64,000 nt of DNA from an uncultured Cellulophaga sp. (GTDB lineage Bacteria; Bacteroidota; Bacteroidia; Flavobacteriales; Flavobacteriaceae), in NCBI GenBank assembly GCA_947492955.1, contig CANLOV010000008.1, positions 1 to 64,000 of the forward strand. The letters run 5' to 3'. This document shows, piece by piece, positions 1 to 8,999 of this stretch; positions within the stretch are counted from its first letter, which is position 1, and each line of letters opens with the position of its first letter. Position numbers and translations under genes: made by a program. The notes beneath the pieces are model-generated. The model was not told the DNA's origin. It searched no databases and saw nothing but the letters and a program-made list of their open reading frames with translations.

Positions 1-406
1 GATTATAGTGTTATCGTATATACTCTTATCTTTATTATGTATAACATCGTACTTAAACCCAATGGTGTAATTGTTTTTTTTTACTAGAAGAAAAAATAAT
101 CTCTTAAATTAACTATCGGTTTTTAATATCATTATAGTATTACTTGTATAATATTGTTTTTTACTTAAATTTTAAATCAGTTTTTAAGTCTTAGTTTACT
201 AATGTTTAGTTTTATGGATTAGGGTATTTAACGTTTGTTTTAATCAACTCTTAAAAATTAAAATAAAGTTCAATTTCATCCTTTTTTTATTAAAGTATAC
301 AAATAAGTTTTCTAATTTTAGCATTTAGATACTAACTATGCTTAATTAAATAAAAAGTGCATTTTAGTACTTGTTTTTTTAAATATTAAATGCGTATTTA
401 TATCAT
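1..406. other. Intergenic region left of the first gene
   Basis: Very AT-rich stretch with long T runs. I see no convincing gene, RNA or strong hairpin. Short frames are open at the left edge on both strands (about 28 codons on plus), but neither has a start codon or recognisable protein character. The promoter of the lipoprotein gene at 407 should lie here, but no clear TAnnTTTG element stands close to its start. Confidence 0.4.
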
Positions 407-2620
407 ATGAAAATTAATATTCTCCTTCTTTTTATCATATTATGTATTGGTTGTAAGCCTTCTTATGAAGAACCTATAATTTCATTATCAGATTATGAAA
501 TAGAAGATGGTTTTAATTTAAAAGTTGTTGCATCAGAACCATTAATAGCCTCTCCTGTTGCTCTAGATTTTGATAATAAAGGAAGAGTTTGGGTAGTAGA
601 AATGCCCGGATTTATGAATACATTAGAGGGAGTAGGAGAAGAAGAGCCTACAGGGACTATAAAAATATTAGAAGATTTAGATAAAGATGGTGTAATGGAT
701 CATTCAAAAATCTTTATTGATAGTTTAGTATTGCCAAGGTCTATTGCTTTAGTATATGGAGGTTTATTATATGCTGCACCACCAAATTTATGGTTTGTAG
801 AAATAAATGATGATATTCCAGGAGATCGTATTTTGGTGGATAGTGATTATGCGGTAGATGGTAATCCAGAACATCAGCCCAATGGATTAAAATTAAATAT
901 TGATAATTGGATATATAGTGCAAAATCTAGTTATAGGTACAAAAGAGAAAATGGCGAATGGTTAAAAGAACCAACATCGTTTCGTGGACAATGGGGAATA
1001 ACACATGATAATTTTGGAAGATTATATTATAATAATAATTCAAAACAATTATTAGGCGATTATGTATTGCCTAATAGATTTATTACGAATAAATTTTATA
1101 CTCCTAAGCATAGTATAAACCAACTTTTAACTAAGGATCAAAGAGTTTATCCAATACATGCATCATCTGTAAATAGAGGCTATGCGAAAAATGTTTTAAA
1201 TAAGGATAGTTTATTGGTGAACGTTACAGCTACATGTGGACCATTAATATATAGGGGAAATAAATTTCCTAAAGATTATTTTCAGAACGCTTTCGTGTGC
1301 GTACCCGAGGCAAATTTAATAAAGAGAAACATGCTATTTTTTAAAGGTGATAATATAATAGCAAAACAAGCATGGGAAGGCAAAGAGTTTTTAGCTTCTA
1401 AAGACGAAGGTTTTAGACCTGTTAATTTATCAAATGGGTTAGACGGTAGCATGTATATAGTAGATATGCATCTAGGAGTTATACAGCATTATGCATTTTT
1501 AAGTCCTTACCTAAGAAAAATGGCCAAGCAAAAGAGGCTAGATACTATTGTTAATATGGGTAGAATTTTAAAGGTGACTCACAAGAATAATACAATATAT
1601 AATACTATAAATCTTGATGTTTTATCTAATTCTGAATTAGTTCCTTTACTAAAGAATGAGAATGGTAGTATTAGAGATAGAGCGCAGCATATGCTTATTT
1701 ATAAAGATGCTATAAGTGAAATATCTAAAATAGAAAAAATAGCTATTGATGTAACAGATTCAATAGCACAAGTACATGCTCTGTATACTTTAAAAGGTTT
1801 AAGTAAATTAAAATTTTCGGTATTAAAAGAAGTGCTAAAAAATAGTTCTTCAATGGTAGCTTCTCATTCCATAGTATTGTTAGAAGATTTTATTTCTAAA
1901 GAAAAAGTAGCAGAAGTAGTTCCTTTATTTAATTATTTACAATCTAAAACAGATAAGAGCATAGATTTATATATGAGTGCTACTATTGGCAAATGGTTAT
2001 GTGTTTCCAATGAATCCTTTTTACCATTGTTTAATAAACTAGCTCATAAATATAGAAATAATGATGTGTATACAGATGCTTTTTTAAGTGGTTTCGAAAA
2101 TATAAATGATTCGTTGGTATCCCTAATGAGAACAGATAATAAAGAGTTATTATCACTTATAGAAGAAACTATTGTTAAAAAAGAAAAAAATAAACTTAAT
2201 CCAATTTTTGCAAATAAAATAAGGCAAACAGATAGTAGAACTAAAGGGTCAAGGCTGTTTTCTAAAATATGTGCTGCTTGTCATGGAATTACAGGAGAAG
2301 GTATAGATGGGTTAGCACCACCACTTGTTGCTTCTGAATATGTTTCGCATTCATCAAAAAGATTAGGATTAATTATACTTCATGGTTTAGAAGGGCCAGT
2401 GCATGTAAACGGAAAATTGTATAAAATGAATCATGTAATGCCAGGTTTATTAAACAATGAAAATATATCAGATAAGGATATTACAGATTTAATTTCATAT
2501 GTAACAAGTGCTTTTTCTGATTATCCTCGAGAGATAAAAACAAAAGAAATAGTAGAGCTTAGAAAGTTAAAATCTAAAACTGGAAAAGAATATACTGAAA
2601 GTGAGCTATTAAAATATTAA
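407..2620 (+). CDS. Lipoprotein with propeller dehydrogenase-like domain, HEAT-like region and C-terminal cytochrome c
   Basis: 737-residue predicted lipoprotein: a hydrophobic signal ends in the lipobox ILCIGC, with Cys16 as lipid anchor. Residues of about 30-390 look like the PVC-type membrane-bound dehydrogenase/sugar-dehydrogenase propeller (LDFDNKGRVWVVEMPG, then a PNGLKLNIDNWIY segment). Residues 410-600 are alpha-helical and HEAT-like. Residues 605-700 form a class I cytochrome c with the haem motif CAACH near 622-626 and a likely Met ligand in the MNHVMPG segment. By family this is a cell-envelope redox protein, probably oxidising a sugar or related compound and passing electrons to the periplasm. 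The substrate is unknown. The TRAP transporter downstream (gap of 216 nt) may be functionally linked, but that is inference. Confidence 0.75.
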   Translation: MKINILLLFIILCIGCKPSYEEPIISLSDYEIEDGFNLKVVASEPLIASPVALDFDNKGRVWVVEMPGFMNTLEGVGEEEPTGTIKILEDLDKDGVMDHSKIFIDSLVLPRSIALVYGGLLYAAPPNLWFVEINDDIPGDRILVDSDYAVDGNPEHQPNGLKLNIDNWIYSAKSSYRYKRENGEWLKEPTSFRGQWGITHDNFGRLYYNNNSKQLLGDYVLPNRFITNKFYTPKHSINQLLTKDQRVYPIHASSVNRGYAKNVLNKDSLLVNVTATCGPLIYRGNKFPKDYFQNAFVCVPEANLIKRNMLFFKGDNIIAKQAWEGKEFLASKDEGFRPVNLSNGLDGSMYIVDMHLGVIQHYAFLSPYLRKMAKQKRLDTIVNMGRILKVTHKNNTIYNTINLDVLSNSELVPLLKNENGSIRDRAQHMLIYKDAISEISKIEKIAIDVTDSIAQVHALYTLKGLSKLKFSVLKEVLKNSSSMVASHSIVLLEDFISKEKVAEVVPLFNYLQSKTDKSIDLYMSATIGKWLCVSNESFLPLFNKLAHKYRNNDVYTDAFLSGFENINDSLVSLMRTDNKELLSLIEETIVKKEKNKLNPIFANKIRQTDSRTKGSRLFSKICAACHGITGEGIDGLAPPLVASEYVSHSSKRLGLIILHGLEGPVHVNGKLYKMNHVMPGLLNNENISDKDITDLISYVTSAFSDYPREIKTKEIVELRKLKSKTGKEYTESELLKY

Positions 2621-2836
2621 ATATTTTTATTTTAATATAAATCATATTAGTTTTTGTATTTTAGCGACAAAATACAATCGATTGTATTTTGTTATTTTGT
2701 TCGATAATCTAAATTTCAATTACTTTCATGCTTACCTTGAAGTTTTAGTGTTTTTCTTGTAAAGTACCTTGTGGTAATGTTTTTAGATAGTAGATTAAAA
2801 AATGTATTCTTAGAAGAGTAGTAAAAAAATATAATA

Positions 2837-3841
2837 ATGCAGAAAAAAATAGAGATGAATAAAGTGTTAAAAAGTAAAGCATACTTATTAATTGTTTTTG
2901 TGCTTGTTAGCTTTATTTCATGTTCAGAAATTAAAGATAAAAAGGTACTATATTTTGCTCATGGCTTACCAATTTCTCATCCTGTACACAAAGGAATTGT
3001 AGCCATGAAAAAATCGTTGGAAGAAAAATCAGAAGGGAAACTTCAAATAAAAATATTTCCAGACGGACAATTAGGAACAGAAAGAGAAGCTTTAGAATTG
3101 TTACAAATAGGTAGTGTAGCTATGACAAAGGTGAGCGCTGCCTCTATGTCTAATTTTGCTCCAGAATTTAAAGTAATGGGTATTCCTTATTTATTTAAAG
3201 ATAGCGAACATTTATTTAATGTATTAGAAGGCGATATTGGTAAAGAGTTATTAGAAGGCGGGAGCGAATATCTATTAAGAGGCTTATGTTTTTACGATGC
3301 AGGTAGCAGAAGTTTTTATTCTAAAAAGAAACCTATAAACACACCTGATGACTTAGATGGTATGAAAATAAGAGTAATGAGTGATCAAATGTCTGTAGAT
3401 ATGGTAAACACATTAGGAGCCTCTGCAACACCTATGGCATATGGAGAGTTGTATACAGCACTACAGCAGAATGTAGTAGATGGTGCAGAAAATAATATCC
3501 CATCCTTTGTTACCTCTAATCATTATGAAGTTTGTAAATATTACACTTTTGATCAGCATACTATGGTGCCAGATGTGGTAGTTATTGGTACTAAGTTTTG
3601 GGATTTATTAAACGATACTGAAAAACAATGGTTAGCAGAAGCTGCAGCAGAAAGTGTAGCAAAACAAAAACAGTATTGGAAAGAAACTGTAAAAGAGAAT
3701 ATGAAAGTACTTAAAAAGGCAGAGGTTCAGTTCTTTTACCCTGATAAGAAATTGTATTCAGAAAAATCTAAGGCACTAATGGAAAAGATGAAGAAAGACC
3801 CAGCGATGAAGCGATTAATTGATAAAATTAAATCTAATTAA
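2837..3841 (+). CDS. dctP: TRAP transporter substrate-binding lipoprotein (DctP family)
   Basis: 334 residues, first gene of a three-gene TRAP operon (next starts 4 nt after this stop). The signal ends at a lipobox, SFISC, with Cys29, so the receptor is tethered to the membrane instead of being free in the periplasm. Family hallmarks are the early FAHGLPISHPVHKG segment, FPDGQLGTEREALELLQIG, and the carboxylate-binding region around KIRVMSDQMSVDMVNTLGA followed by YTALQQNVVDGAENN. DctP receptors usually bind small organic or sugar acids; the ligand here cannot be read from sequence. A second in-frame ATG at 2858 gives a more typical 22-residue signal and may be the true start. Confidence 0.9.
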   Translation: MQKKIEMNKVLKSKAYLLIVFVLVSFISCSEIKDKKVLYFAHGLPISHPVHKGIVAMKKSLEEKSEGKLQIKIFPDGQLGTEREALELLQIGSVAMTKVSAASMSNFAPEFKVMGIPYLFKDSEHLFNVLEGDIGKELLEGGSEYLLRGLCFYDAGSRSFYSKKKPINTPDDLDGMKIRVMSDQMSVDMVNTLGASATPMAYGELYTALQQNVVDGAENNIPSFVTSNHYEVCKYYTFDQHTMVPDVVVIGTKFWDLLNDTEKQWLAEAAAESVAKQKQYWKETVKENMKVLKKAEVQFFYPDKKLYSEKSKALMEKMKKDPAMKRLIDKIKSN

Positions 3842-3844
3842 AAA

Positions 3845-4318
3845 ATGGAAAAGACATATAACATCATTAATACTATTATAGAGAAATTATTAGTCCTAAT
3901 TTTTGGTTTATTGGTAATAGATGTAGTTTGGCAAGTAGCTTCACGTTACATCATAGGTCAGTCTAGCTCGTTTACAGAAGAATATGCACGTTTTTCTCTA
4001 ATTTGGCTAACAGTCTTAGGGGCTGCTTATATCAATGGACAAAAAGAAGGGCATCTTTCCATGGATTTTTTATTGTCAAAACTATCGCCAGAAAAACAGA
4101 AAAAGCGAAATAAGGTAATACAAGTATTAATGGCTTTATTTTCTTTTATAGTAATGGTTATTGGAGGAGGGAATTTAGTGTTTACCACTTTAAAATTAGG
4201 GCAAAAATCACCAGCGCTTCATATGCCATTGGGTTATATATATGCAATAGTACCTATTTGTGGTATTGTAATTATATTCTTTTGCCTGTATCATATAAAA
4301 ACAACATATAAATCATAG
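3845..4318 (+). CDS. dctQ: TRAP transporter small permease (DctQ family)
   Basis: 157 residues with four predicted membrane segments, the usual size and topology of DctQ. It includes the conserved SSSFTEEYARFSLIWLTVLGAAY segment at about 40-62 and a late LGYIYAIVPICGIVII helix. It acts as the small membrane subunit that pairs with the large permease encoded 4 nt downstream and with the DctP receptor upstream. Tight spacing indicates one transcript. Confidence 0.9.
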   Translation: MEKTYNIINTIIEKLLVLIFGLLVIDVVWQVASRYIIGQSSSFTEEYARFSLIWLTVLGAAYINGQKEGHLSMDFLLSKLSPEKQKKRNKVIQVLMALFSFIVMVIGGGNLVFTTLKLGQKSPALHMPLGYIYAIVPICGIVIIFFCLYHIKTTYKS

Positions 4319-4322
4319 AAAA

Positions 4323-5633
4323 ATGAGTATAGAAACGATAAGTATTATTGTATTGTTTGTTAGTTTTATTGGATTATTAGCATATGGAGTTCCTGTAGCC
4401 TATGCTATAGGAATTTCTACTACTATAACATTGGTATTAAATATTGCATTTTTACCAGCAACAACTACGGCAAGTCAACGAATGACAACGGGGATAGATA
4501 ATTTTGCTTTACTAGCCATACCATTTTTTATATTGGCAGGTGAAATTATGAATAGGGGAGGAATAGCCAAACGACTCATTGATTTTGCCAAATCGCTTAT
4601 AGGAAGTTTGCCAGGAGGCTTAGCTTATGTAAATATTATAGCAGCCATGCTATTTGGTGCTATTTCTGGTTCTGCTATAGCAGCGGCATCTGCTATAGGA
4701 AGTACGCTAACAGATAAAATGGAAAAAGAAGGTTATCCTAGAGAATTTAGTGCGGCAGTAAACATAAGTTCGTCTACAACAGGTTTGCTAATACCGCCAA
4801 GTAATGTACTAATTATTTTTGCCCTTGCTAGTGGTGGTACTGCTTCAGTTGCTGCTTTATTTATTGCAGGTTATTTGCCAGGTTTGCTAGTAGGCTTAGT
4901 AATTATGCTTATGGTTTATATTTATGCTAAGAGGAAAAAATTACCAAAAGCGCCTAGAGTAGGCTATAAGCAGTTATTTTTAGATTTTAAAAACGCGCTT
5001 TTAAGTTTAACATTACTAATTATAGTGGTAGGTGGTATTGTAGCAGGTGTATTTACAGCAACAGAAGCTGCTGCAATAGCTGTTGTATATGCCATGTTGC
5101 TAGGGTTTTGGAATAAAGAATTAAAGGTGGGTGATTTTAAGCCTATTTTACTTAAAAGTGCAAGAACTACAGCGATAGTAATGTTTTTAATTTCTACATC
5201 TATGGCAATGTCTTGGCTTTTTTCTTTTGAAGGTATTCCGCAATTGTTAACGAGTACATTATTAGATTCTTTTGAAAATCCTATTGTAATATTTTTATTA
5301 ATAAATCTTACACTGTTAATTATAGGAACCTTTATGGATATGACTCCGGCGATTTTAATTTTTACACCCATATTTTTACCTGTAGCTATGGCATTAGGTA
5401 TGCACCCTGTACAGTTTGGAATGATTATAGTTTTAAACCTATGTATAGGTGTATGTACACCACCCGTAGGAACCTTATTATTTGTAGGGAGTGGTGTAGC
5501 AAAAGTATCTGTAACTAAGGTTATAAAGCCATTATTGCCTCTTTTAGGAGCTATGGTACTTGTGTTATTTTTAATCACTTATTTTCCTGAAATATCATTA
5601 TGGTTACCACGTGTTTTTGGATTGATTGATTAG
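4323..5633 (+). CDS. dctM: TRAP transporter large permease (DctM family)
   Basis: 436 residues, strongly hydrophobic, about 11-12 membrane helices, typical DctM length. Recognisable segments are YGVPVAYAIGIST, AIPFFILAGEIMNRGGI, the LPGGLAYVNI and SGSAIAAASAIG regions, and the C-terminal VLNLCIGVCTPPVGTLLF signature. This is the cation-coupled transport subunit of the three-component system. It is the last gene of the operon: 136 nt of AT-rich DNA follow before an independent gene. Confidence 0.93.
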   Translation: MSIETISIIVLFVSFIGLLAYGVPVAYAIGISTTITLVLNIAFLPATTTASQRMTTGIDNFALLAIPFFILAGEIMNRGGIAKRLIDFAKSLIGSLPGGLAYVNIIAAMLFGAISGSAIAAASAIGSTLTDKMEKEGYPREFSAAVNISSSTTGLLIPPSNVLIIFALASGGTASVAALFIAGYLPGLLVGLVIMLMVYIYAKRKKLPKAPRVGYKQLFLDFKNALLSLTLLIIVVGGIVAGVFTATEAAAIAVVYAMLLGFWNKELKVGDFKPILLKSARTTAIVMFLISTSMAMSWLFSFEGIPQLLTSTLLDSFENPIVIFLLINLTLLIIGTFMDMTPAILIFTPIFLPVAMALGMHPVQFGMIIVLNLCIGVCTPPVGTLLFVGSGVAKVSVTKVIKPLLPLLGAMVLVLFLITYFPEISLWLPRVFGLID

Positions 5634-5769
5634 TTTTTAGATATATATTAAATGAAAATATAATTTGAGAAGAAAAAGAAGGGTTTGAAAAAATAATGCT
5701 CAAGGAGTTTTAATAGTATAAATTTATAGTATAGTTTTATAAGGATTATAATTTTCAAATTTTTTAAAC

Positions 5770-6399
5770 TTGGAAGAGCGTACATATAGTAAAGAAGAGA
5801 AGTTAAATGCATTATCTCATGGCTTTGGTGTATTATTAGCTATTGTAGGTTTTGCTTTATTGTTAGCCTTTAATACTGTTAAAACTCAATACGCTACTTT
5901 TAGTATTGTTATTTATAGTTTTTCTTTATTGTTAATGTATTTCGCTTCTTTTACCTATCATGCAACTAAAGATGTAGAGAAGAAAAAGAAACTGCGGATA
6001 CTAGATCATATTAGTATTTATTTTTTAATAGCTGGTACTTATTCGCCTTTAGCACTTATTACTTTGGAAGCAGGTAATGGTTGGACTATTTTTTACACCG
6101 TTTGGGGCATTGCAATTGCTGGTACTGCTTTTAAGCTTTTTTTTACTGGAAGGTTTGAGTTTGTTTCGTTGCTTTTGTATTTGATTATGGGCTGGTTAAT
6201 TGTGTTCGTTTTTTCCAATTTAAAAGCGCAAACTACGGATTTAGGAATTAATTTATTATTTCTTGGAGGTGCGTTTTATACTATAGGAATTCTATTTTAT
6301 GCCATAAAAAAAATACCTTATAATCATTTTATATGGCATCTTTTTGTTTTAGGCGGTACTATTAGCCACTGGTTATTTGTGTTTTTAGATATTATATAG
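5770..6399 (+). CDS. Hemolysin III / PAQR family membrane protein
   Basis: 209 residues with seven predicted membrane helices, matching the bacterial hemolysin III (YqfA/adiponectin-receptor-like) family. Family features are the N-terminal YSKEEKLNALSHGFG, the FTYHA motif after helix 2, LRILDHISIYFLIAGTYSP, and the C-terminal HFIWHLFVLGGTISHW with paired histidines that bind metal in the superfamily. The start must be the TTG at 5770: the conserved N-terminus begins there and no in-frame ATG is available. Function in bacteria is unclear, and the hemolysin name is historical. It is convergent with the DUF4268 gene. Confidence 0.85.
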   Translation: MEERTYSKEEKLNALSHGFGVLLAIVGFALLLAFNTVKTQYATFSIVIYSFSLLLMYFASFTYHATKDVEKKKKLRILDHISIYFLIAGTYSPLALITLEAGNGWTIFYTVWGIAIAGTAFKLFFTGRFEFVSLLLYLIMGWLIVFVFSNLKAQTTDLGINLLFLGGAFYTIGILFYAIKKIPYNHFIWHLFVLGGTISHWLFVFLDII

Positions 6400-6416
6400 G
6401 TTTAGGTAAACCATGC

Positions 6417-6845
6417 CTAGTCTACCAATATATCTTCATAATCAGTAAAGAAAGTTTCAAACTTTTGCATATTGGTGTTTAAAAACTCCATAGTTTCTTG
6501 CCATGTGTTTTTATTATGGATAGAAACACCTTCTAGCTCTATATATATTCTTGAGATTTCTTTTTGGTTGGCTAATACAAAGTAATCATTATAGATAGCA
6601 TCCGTAATATAGTCGTTCTTAAGAATTGTTTTTAGAGAACTTAATTTTTCCCACAACTCAATTCGTTTTTCTAAATCGGTATGTTCTATGTCTAATGCTA
6701 CACCAGCTTTCTTTTTATCAAAATAGAATTTAAAATAAAGTCCCTTTACCTTTGTATTGTATAAAATCCATTTTCTTGGAAAGGATTTTCCAAAAGCTAT
6801 CCAAAAGTCTTGGCGTAATTTTTTAGCTTCTTCTTTACTAAACAT
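6417..6845 (-). CDS. DUF4268 domain-containing protein
   Basis: 142 residues, cytoplasmic, rich in aromatic and charged residues. It matches my memory of the DUF4268 family from the N-terminal EEAKKLRQDFWIAFGKSF, the FYFDKKKAGVALDIEH strand region and the closing TFFTDYEDILVD. The family's function is unknown; related folds occur in nuclease-like proteins, but no catalytic motif is visible here. The start codon overlaps the stop of the upstream ZIP gene by one base, so the two are translationally coupled. Confidence 0.75.
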   Translation of the reverse strand: MFSKEEAKKLRQDFWIAFGKSFPRKWILYNTKVKGLYFKFYFDKKKAGVALDIEHTDLEKRIELWEKLSSLKTILKNDYITDAIYNDYFVLANQKEISRIYIELEGVSIHNKNTWQETMEFLNTNMQKFETFFTDYEDILVD

Positions 6846-7516
6846 TATACAAAATAAGCAATGGCAATACCAATAATAATAACTAGTAATTTACCAAGAT
6901 TAAATTTATGTCCTTCGGAGCTTTCAAATAGAATAACAGTAGAAATATGTAAAAATACGCCAATAACAATAGCTGTTAATGGGGCATAAAATTCTGTAAT
7001 AAATTCAAAATTAGAGGTAAGGTAACTTCCTAAAGGTGTCATTAAAGAAAATAACACAATAAAGAAGATTGAATTAGCAAGTTTAATTTTTGAGTTTATA
7101 AAAAAGATACTTAAAATAATAGCAATGGGAACTTTATGAATTAAAATTCCATATAGCATAGAATGGTGCTTTTCTATAGGTATACCTTCTAGTATAGAAT
7201 GTATGGATAAGCTTATAAAAACCAGCCAAGGGAAATTAGTTTTTTCGTAATCTAAATGTACATGGCCATGTTCTGCTCCTTTGGAAAAAAACTCTAAAAA
7301 TATTTGTAATAAAATACCCAACATAATAAAAACCCCCATAGTTTTTGGGTTGGTATTTTCATAAACTTCAGGAAAAAGCTCAAATACGGTAAGTGCTAAT
7401 AAAAATGCGCCACTGAATGCTAATAACAGCTTAAAAACTTCTTTGTTTTTAGGGTTTACTGTATAAACAAAGACAAAACTCAATATTACCGCAAGTATGG
7501 GTAAAAGATAAATCAT
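6845..7516 (-). CDS. ZIP family divalent metal transporter
   Basis: 223 residues, seven to eight predicted membrane helices. ZIP signatures are present: helix IV ISLSIHSILEGIPI carries the His-Ser-Glu-Gly metal-site residues, and helix V LIHKVPIAIILSIFF carries the HKVP/His motif. A short His-containing loop (AEHGHVHLDYEK) lies before helix IV. Probably imports Zn2+ or another divalent cation across the inner membrane. First gene of a two-gene unit with the DUF4268 gene, transcribed away from rlmL. Confidence 0.87.
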   Translation of the reverse strand: MIYLLPILAVILSFVFVYTVNPKNKEVFKLLLAFSGAFLLALTVFELFPEVYENTNPKTMGVFIMLGILLQIFLEFFSKGAEHGHVHLDYEKTNFPWLVFISLSIHSILEGIPIEKHHSMLYGILIHKVPIAIILSIFFINSKIKLANSIFFIVLFSLMTPLGSYLTSNFEFITEFYAPLTAIVIGVFLHISTVILFESSEGHKFNLGKLLVIIIGIAIAYFV

Positions 7517-7569
7517 GTATTATATAGGTTTGGTTGCGTACTATTTTTATGTATACTGCAATAAGGGGG

Positions 7570-7577
7570 CAAAATTA
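7570..7577 (-). promoter_or_regulatory. Candidate -7 promoter element for the ZIP gene
   Basis: On the minus strand the bases read TAATTTTG, an exact match to the Bacteroidota -7 consensus TAnnTTTG, about 54 nt before the ZIP start codon. No clear -33 TTG was found at the usual distance. It lies only 3 bp from the opposing element for rlmL. Confidence 0.45.
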
Positions 7578-7580
7578 ATG

Positions 7581-7588
7581 TATTTTTG
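7581..7588 (+). promoter_or_regulatory. Candidate -7 promoter element for the rlmL-like gene
   Basis: TATTTTTG matches the TAnnTTTG consensus 20 nt before the ATG at 7609, predicting a leader of only about 13-15 nt. It sits back to back with the minus-strand element at 7570-7577. Confidence 0.5.
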
Positions 7589-7608
7589 CCGTATTATTAT
7601 GTGTATTT

Positions 7609-8766
7609 ATGAACAATAATTTTAAGATGCTAGCCAAAACCTTATTTGGTTTTGAAGAAATTTTAGCAAAAGAATTGCGAAACCTTGGAGCTAGTAATGT
7701 TGTAGAAGGTGTTAGAAGTGTTTCTTTTGAAGGCGATACTGGTTTTATGTATAAGGCTAATTTGTGTTTACGTACAGCTATAAAAATAATAAAGCCAATA
7801 CACTCTTTCCCTGTTAGAGATGAAAAGGATTTGTATAAGAAGATTTATAATATGGATTGGCACGAGTATTTAACGGCCGATACTACGTTTTCCATAGATA
7901 CGACTATAAATTCTGATAATTTTACCCATTCTTTATATGTATCGCAGAAAGTAAAAGATGCTATCGTAGATAAATTTAGAGATGTAGATGGGCGTAGGCC
8001 TAGTGTAGATATTAAGTTCCCAGATATACGTTTAAATATACACATACAAAAAGAGCATTGTAATGTTTCTTTAGATACATCTGGTAGGTCTTTACATCAG
8101 CGTGGATACCGTACAGCAACCAATATAGCACCAATTAATGAAGTTTTAGCGGCTGGTTTGCTTTTGATGAGTGGCTGGGACGGGCAATGTGATTTTTTAG
8201 ACCCTATGTGTGGTAGTGGAACCTTTTTAACCGAGGCAGCTATGATTGCGTGCAATATTCCTGCAAATATTAATAGAAAAGAATTTGCTTTTGAAAAATG
8301 GGATGATTTTGATGAAGAGTTGTTTGAGAAAATAGTAGATAGTAGTTTAAATAAAACCAGGGAATTTCATTTTAAAATTACGGGGTACGATAAGGCTCCT
8401 TCTGCAGTGCGCAAAGCTACAGATAATGCAGAAAATGCAAACTTAGCAGAATATATAACTGTAGAGAGGAAAAACTTTTTTGATACGCAGAAGCCTACCG
8501 AGAATCATTTGCATATGGTTTTTAATCCTCCTTATGGTGAGCGTTTAGATATAGATATGGAAGAGTTTTACGCATCTATAGGAGATACCTTAAAACAGGA
8601 ATATCCAGGTACCGATGCTTGGTTTATTACCTCTAACTTACAAGCATTAAAATTTGTAGGTTTAAGACCATCAAGAAAAATAAAAGTTTTTAATAGTCAT
8701 TTAGAATCTAAACTGGTAAAGTATGTAATGTACGAAGGCAGTAAAAAAGCTAAATATAATAAGTAA
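7609..8766 (+). CDS. rlmL: THUMP-domain class I RNA methyltransferase (RlmL-like, 23S rRNA m2G)
   Basis: 385 residues: an N-terminal ferredoxin-like/THUMP region (about 1-155, starting KTLFGFEEILAKELRNLGA) and a Rossmann methyltransferase domain (about 165-380). Key motifs are RGYRTATNIAPINEVLAAGLL, the SAM-binding FLDPMCGSGTFLTEAA, and the catalytic NPPYGER near residue 305 typical of N2-guanine methyltransferases. It corresponds to the N-terminal (RlmL) half of the fused E. coli RlmKL; the RlmK half is absent, as is usual in this phylum. Predicted to methylate a guanine in 23S rRNA. It has its own -7 element at 7581. Confidence 0.87.
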   Translation: MNNNFKMLAKTLFGFEEILAKELRNLGASNVVEGVRSVSFEGDTGFMYKANLCLRTAIKIIKPIHSFPVRDEKDLYKKIYNMDWHEYLTADTTFSIDTTINSDNFTHSLYVSQKVKDAIVDKFRDVDGRRPSVDIKFPDIRLNIHIQKEHCNVSLDTSGRSLHQRGYRTATNIAPINEVLAAGLLLMSGWDGQCDFLDPMCGSGTFLTEAAMIACNIPANINRKEFAFEKWDDFDEELFEKIVDSSLNKTREFHFKITGYDKAPSAVRKATDNAENANLAEYITVERKNFFDTQKPTENHLHMVFNPPYGERLDIDMEEFYASIGDTLKQEYPGTDAWFITSNLQALKFVGLRPSRKIKVFNSHLESKLVKYVMYEGSKKAKYNK

Positions 8767-8768
8767 GT

Positions 8769-8999
8769 ATGAAACCAAAAACTAAGGCAACCCTTTATAA
8801 CTTTATAGGTTTTGCTATTTTATATTTTATTTTCCGTTTTGCAATAGATAGTTTTATTGAGCTTAACCGTTATGTGTTAGCATTTGGAGCTGCTATTTTA
8901 GCTACTATTTTTGCGCCAAAATTTAGTCCTTTAAAAACAGAAAAAGAAGAAAAAATAATGATGAAATGGATTTTTATTAAAGAAATTAAGGAGTTGTAG
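8769..8999 (+). CDS. Small two-helix membrane protein of unknown function
   Basis: 76 residues, starting 2 nt after the rlmL-like stop, so probably co-transcribed and coupled. Two hydrophobic segments are visible, at about 10-27 and 33-50, and the C-terminal tail is Lys/Glu-rich (KTEKEEKIMMKWIFIKEIKEL). I do not recognise a named family. The 3' end overlaps the convergent DUF6048 gene by 14 nt. Confidence 0.6.
   Translation: MKPKTKATLYNFIGFAILYFIFRFAIDSFIELNRYVLAFGAAILATIFAPKFSPLKTEKEEKIMMKWIFIKEIKEL

Noticed and set aside
1-87. Open frame at the left edge on plus (about 28 codons) and a similar one on minus
   Set aside because: No start codon inside the window and no recognisable protein pattern; AT-rich DNA gives such frames by chance.
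4964-5578. 204-codon open frame on the minus strand
   Set aside because: Entirely antisense to the DctM permease, whose membrane protein signature is unmistakable; an antisense shadow.
6388-6404. Weak GGTTTA/TAAACC hairpin between the hemolysin III and DUF4268 genes as a terminator
   Set aside because: Only six AT-rich pairs and no T run, so not supportable as a terminator.
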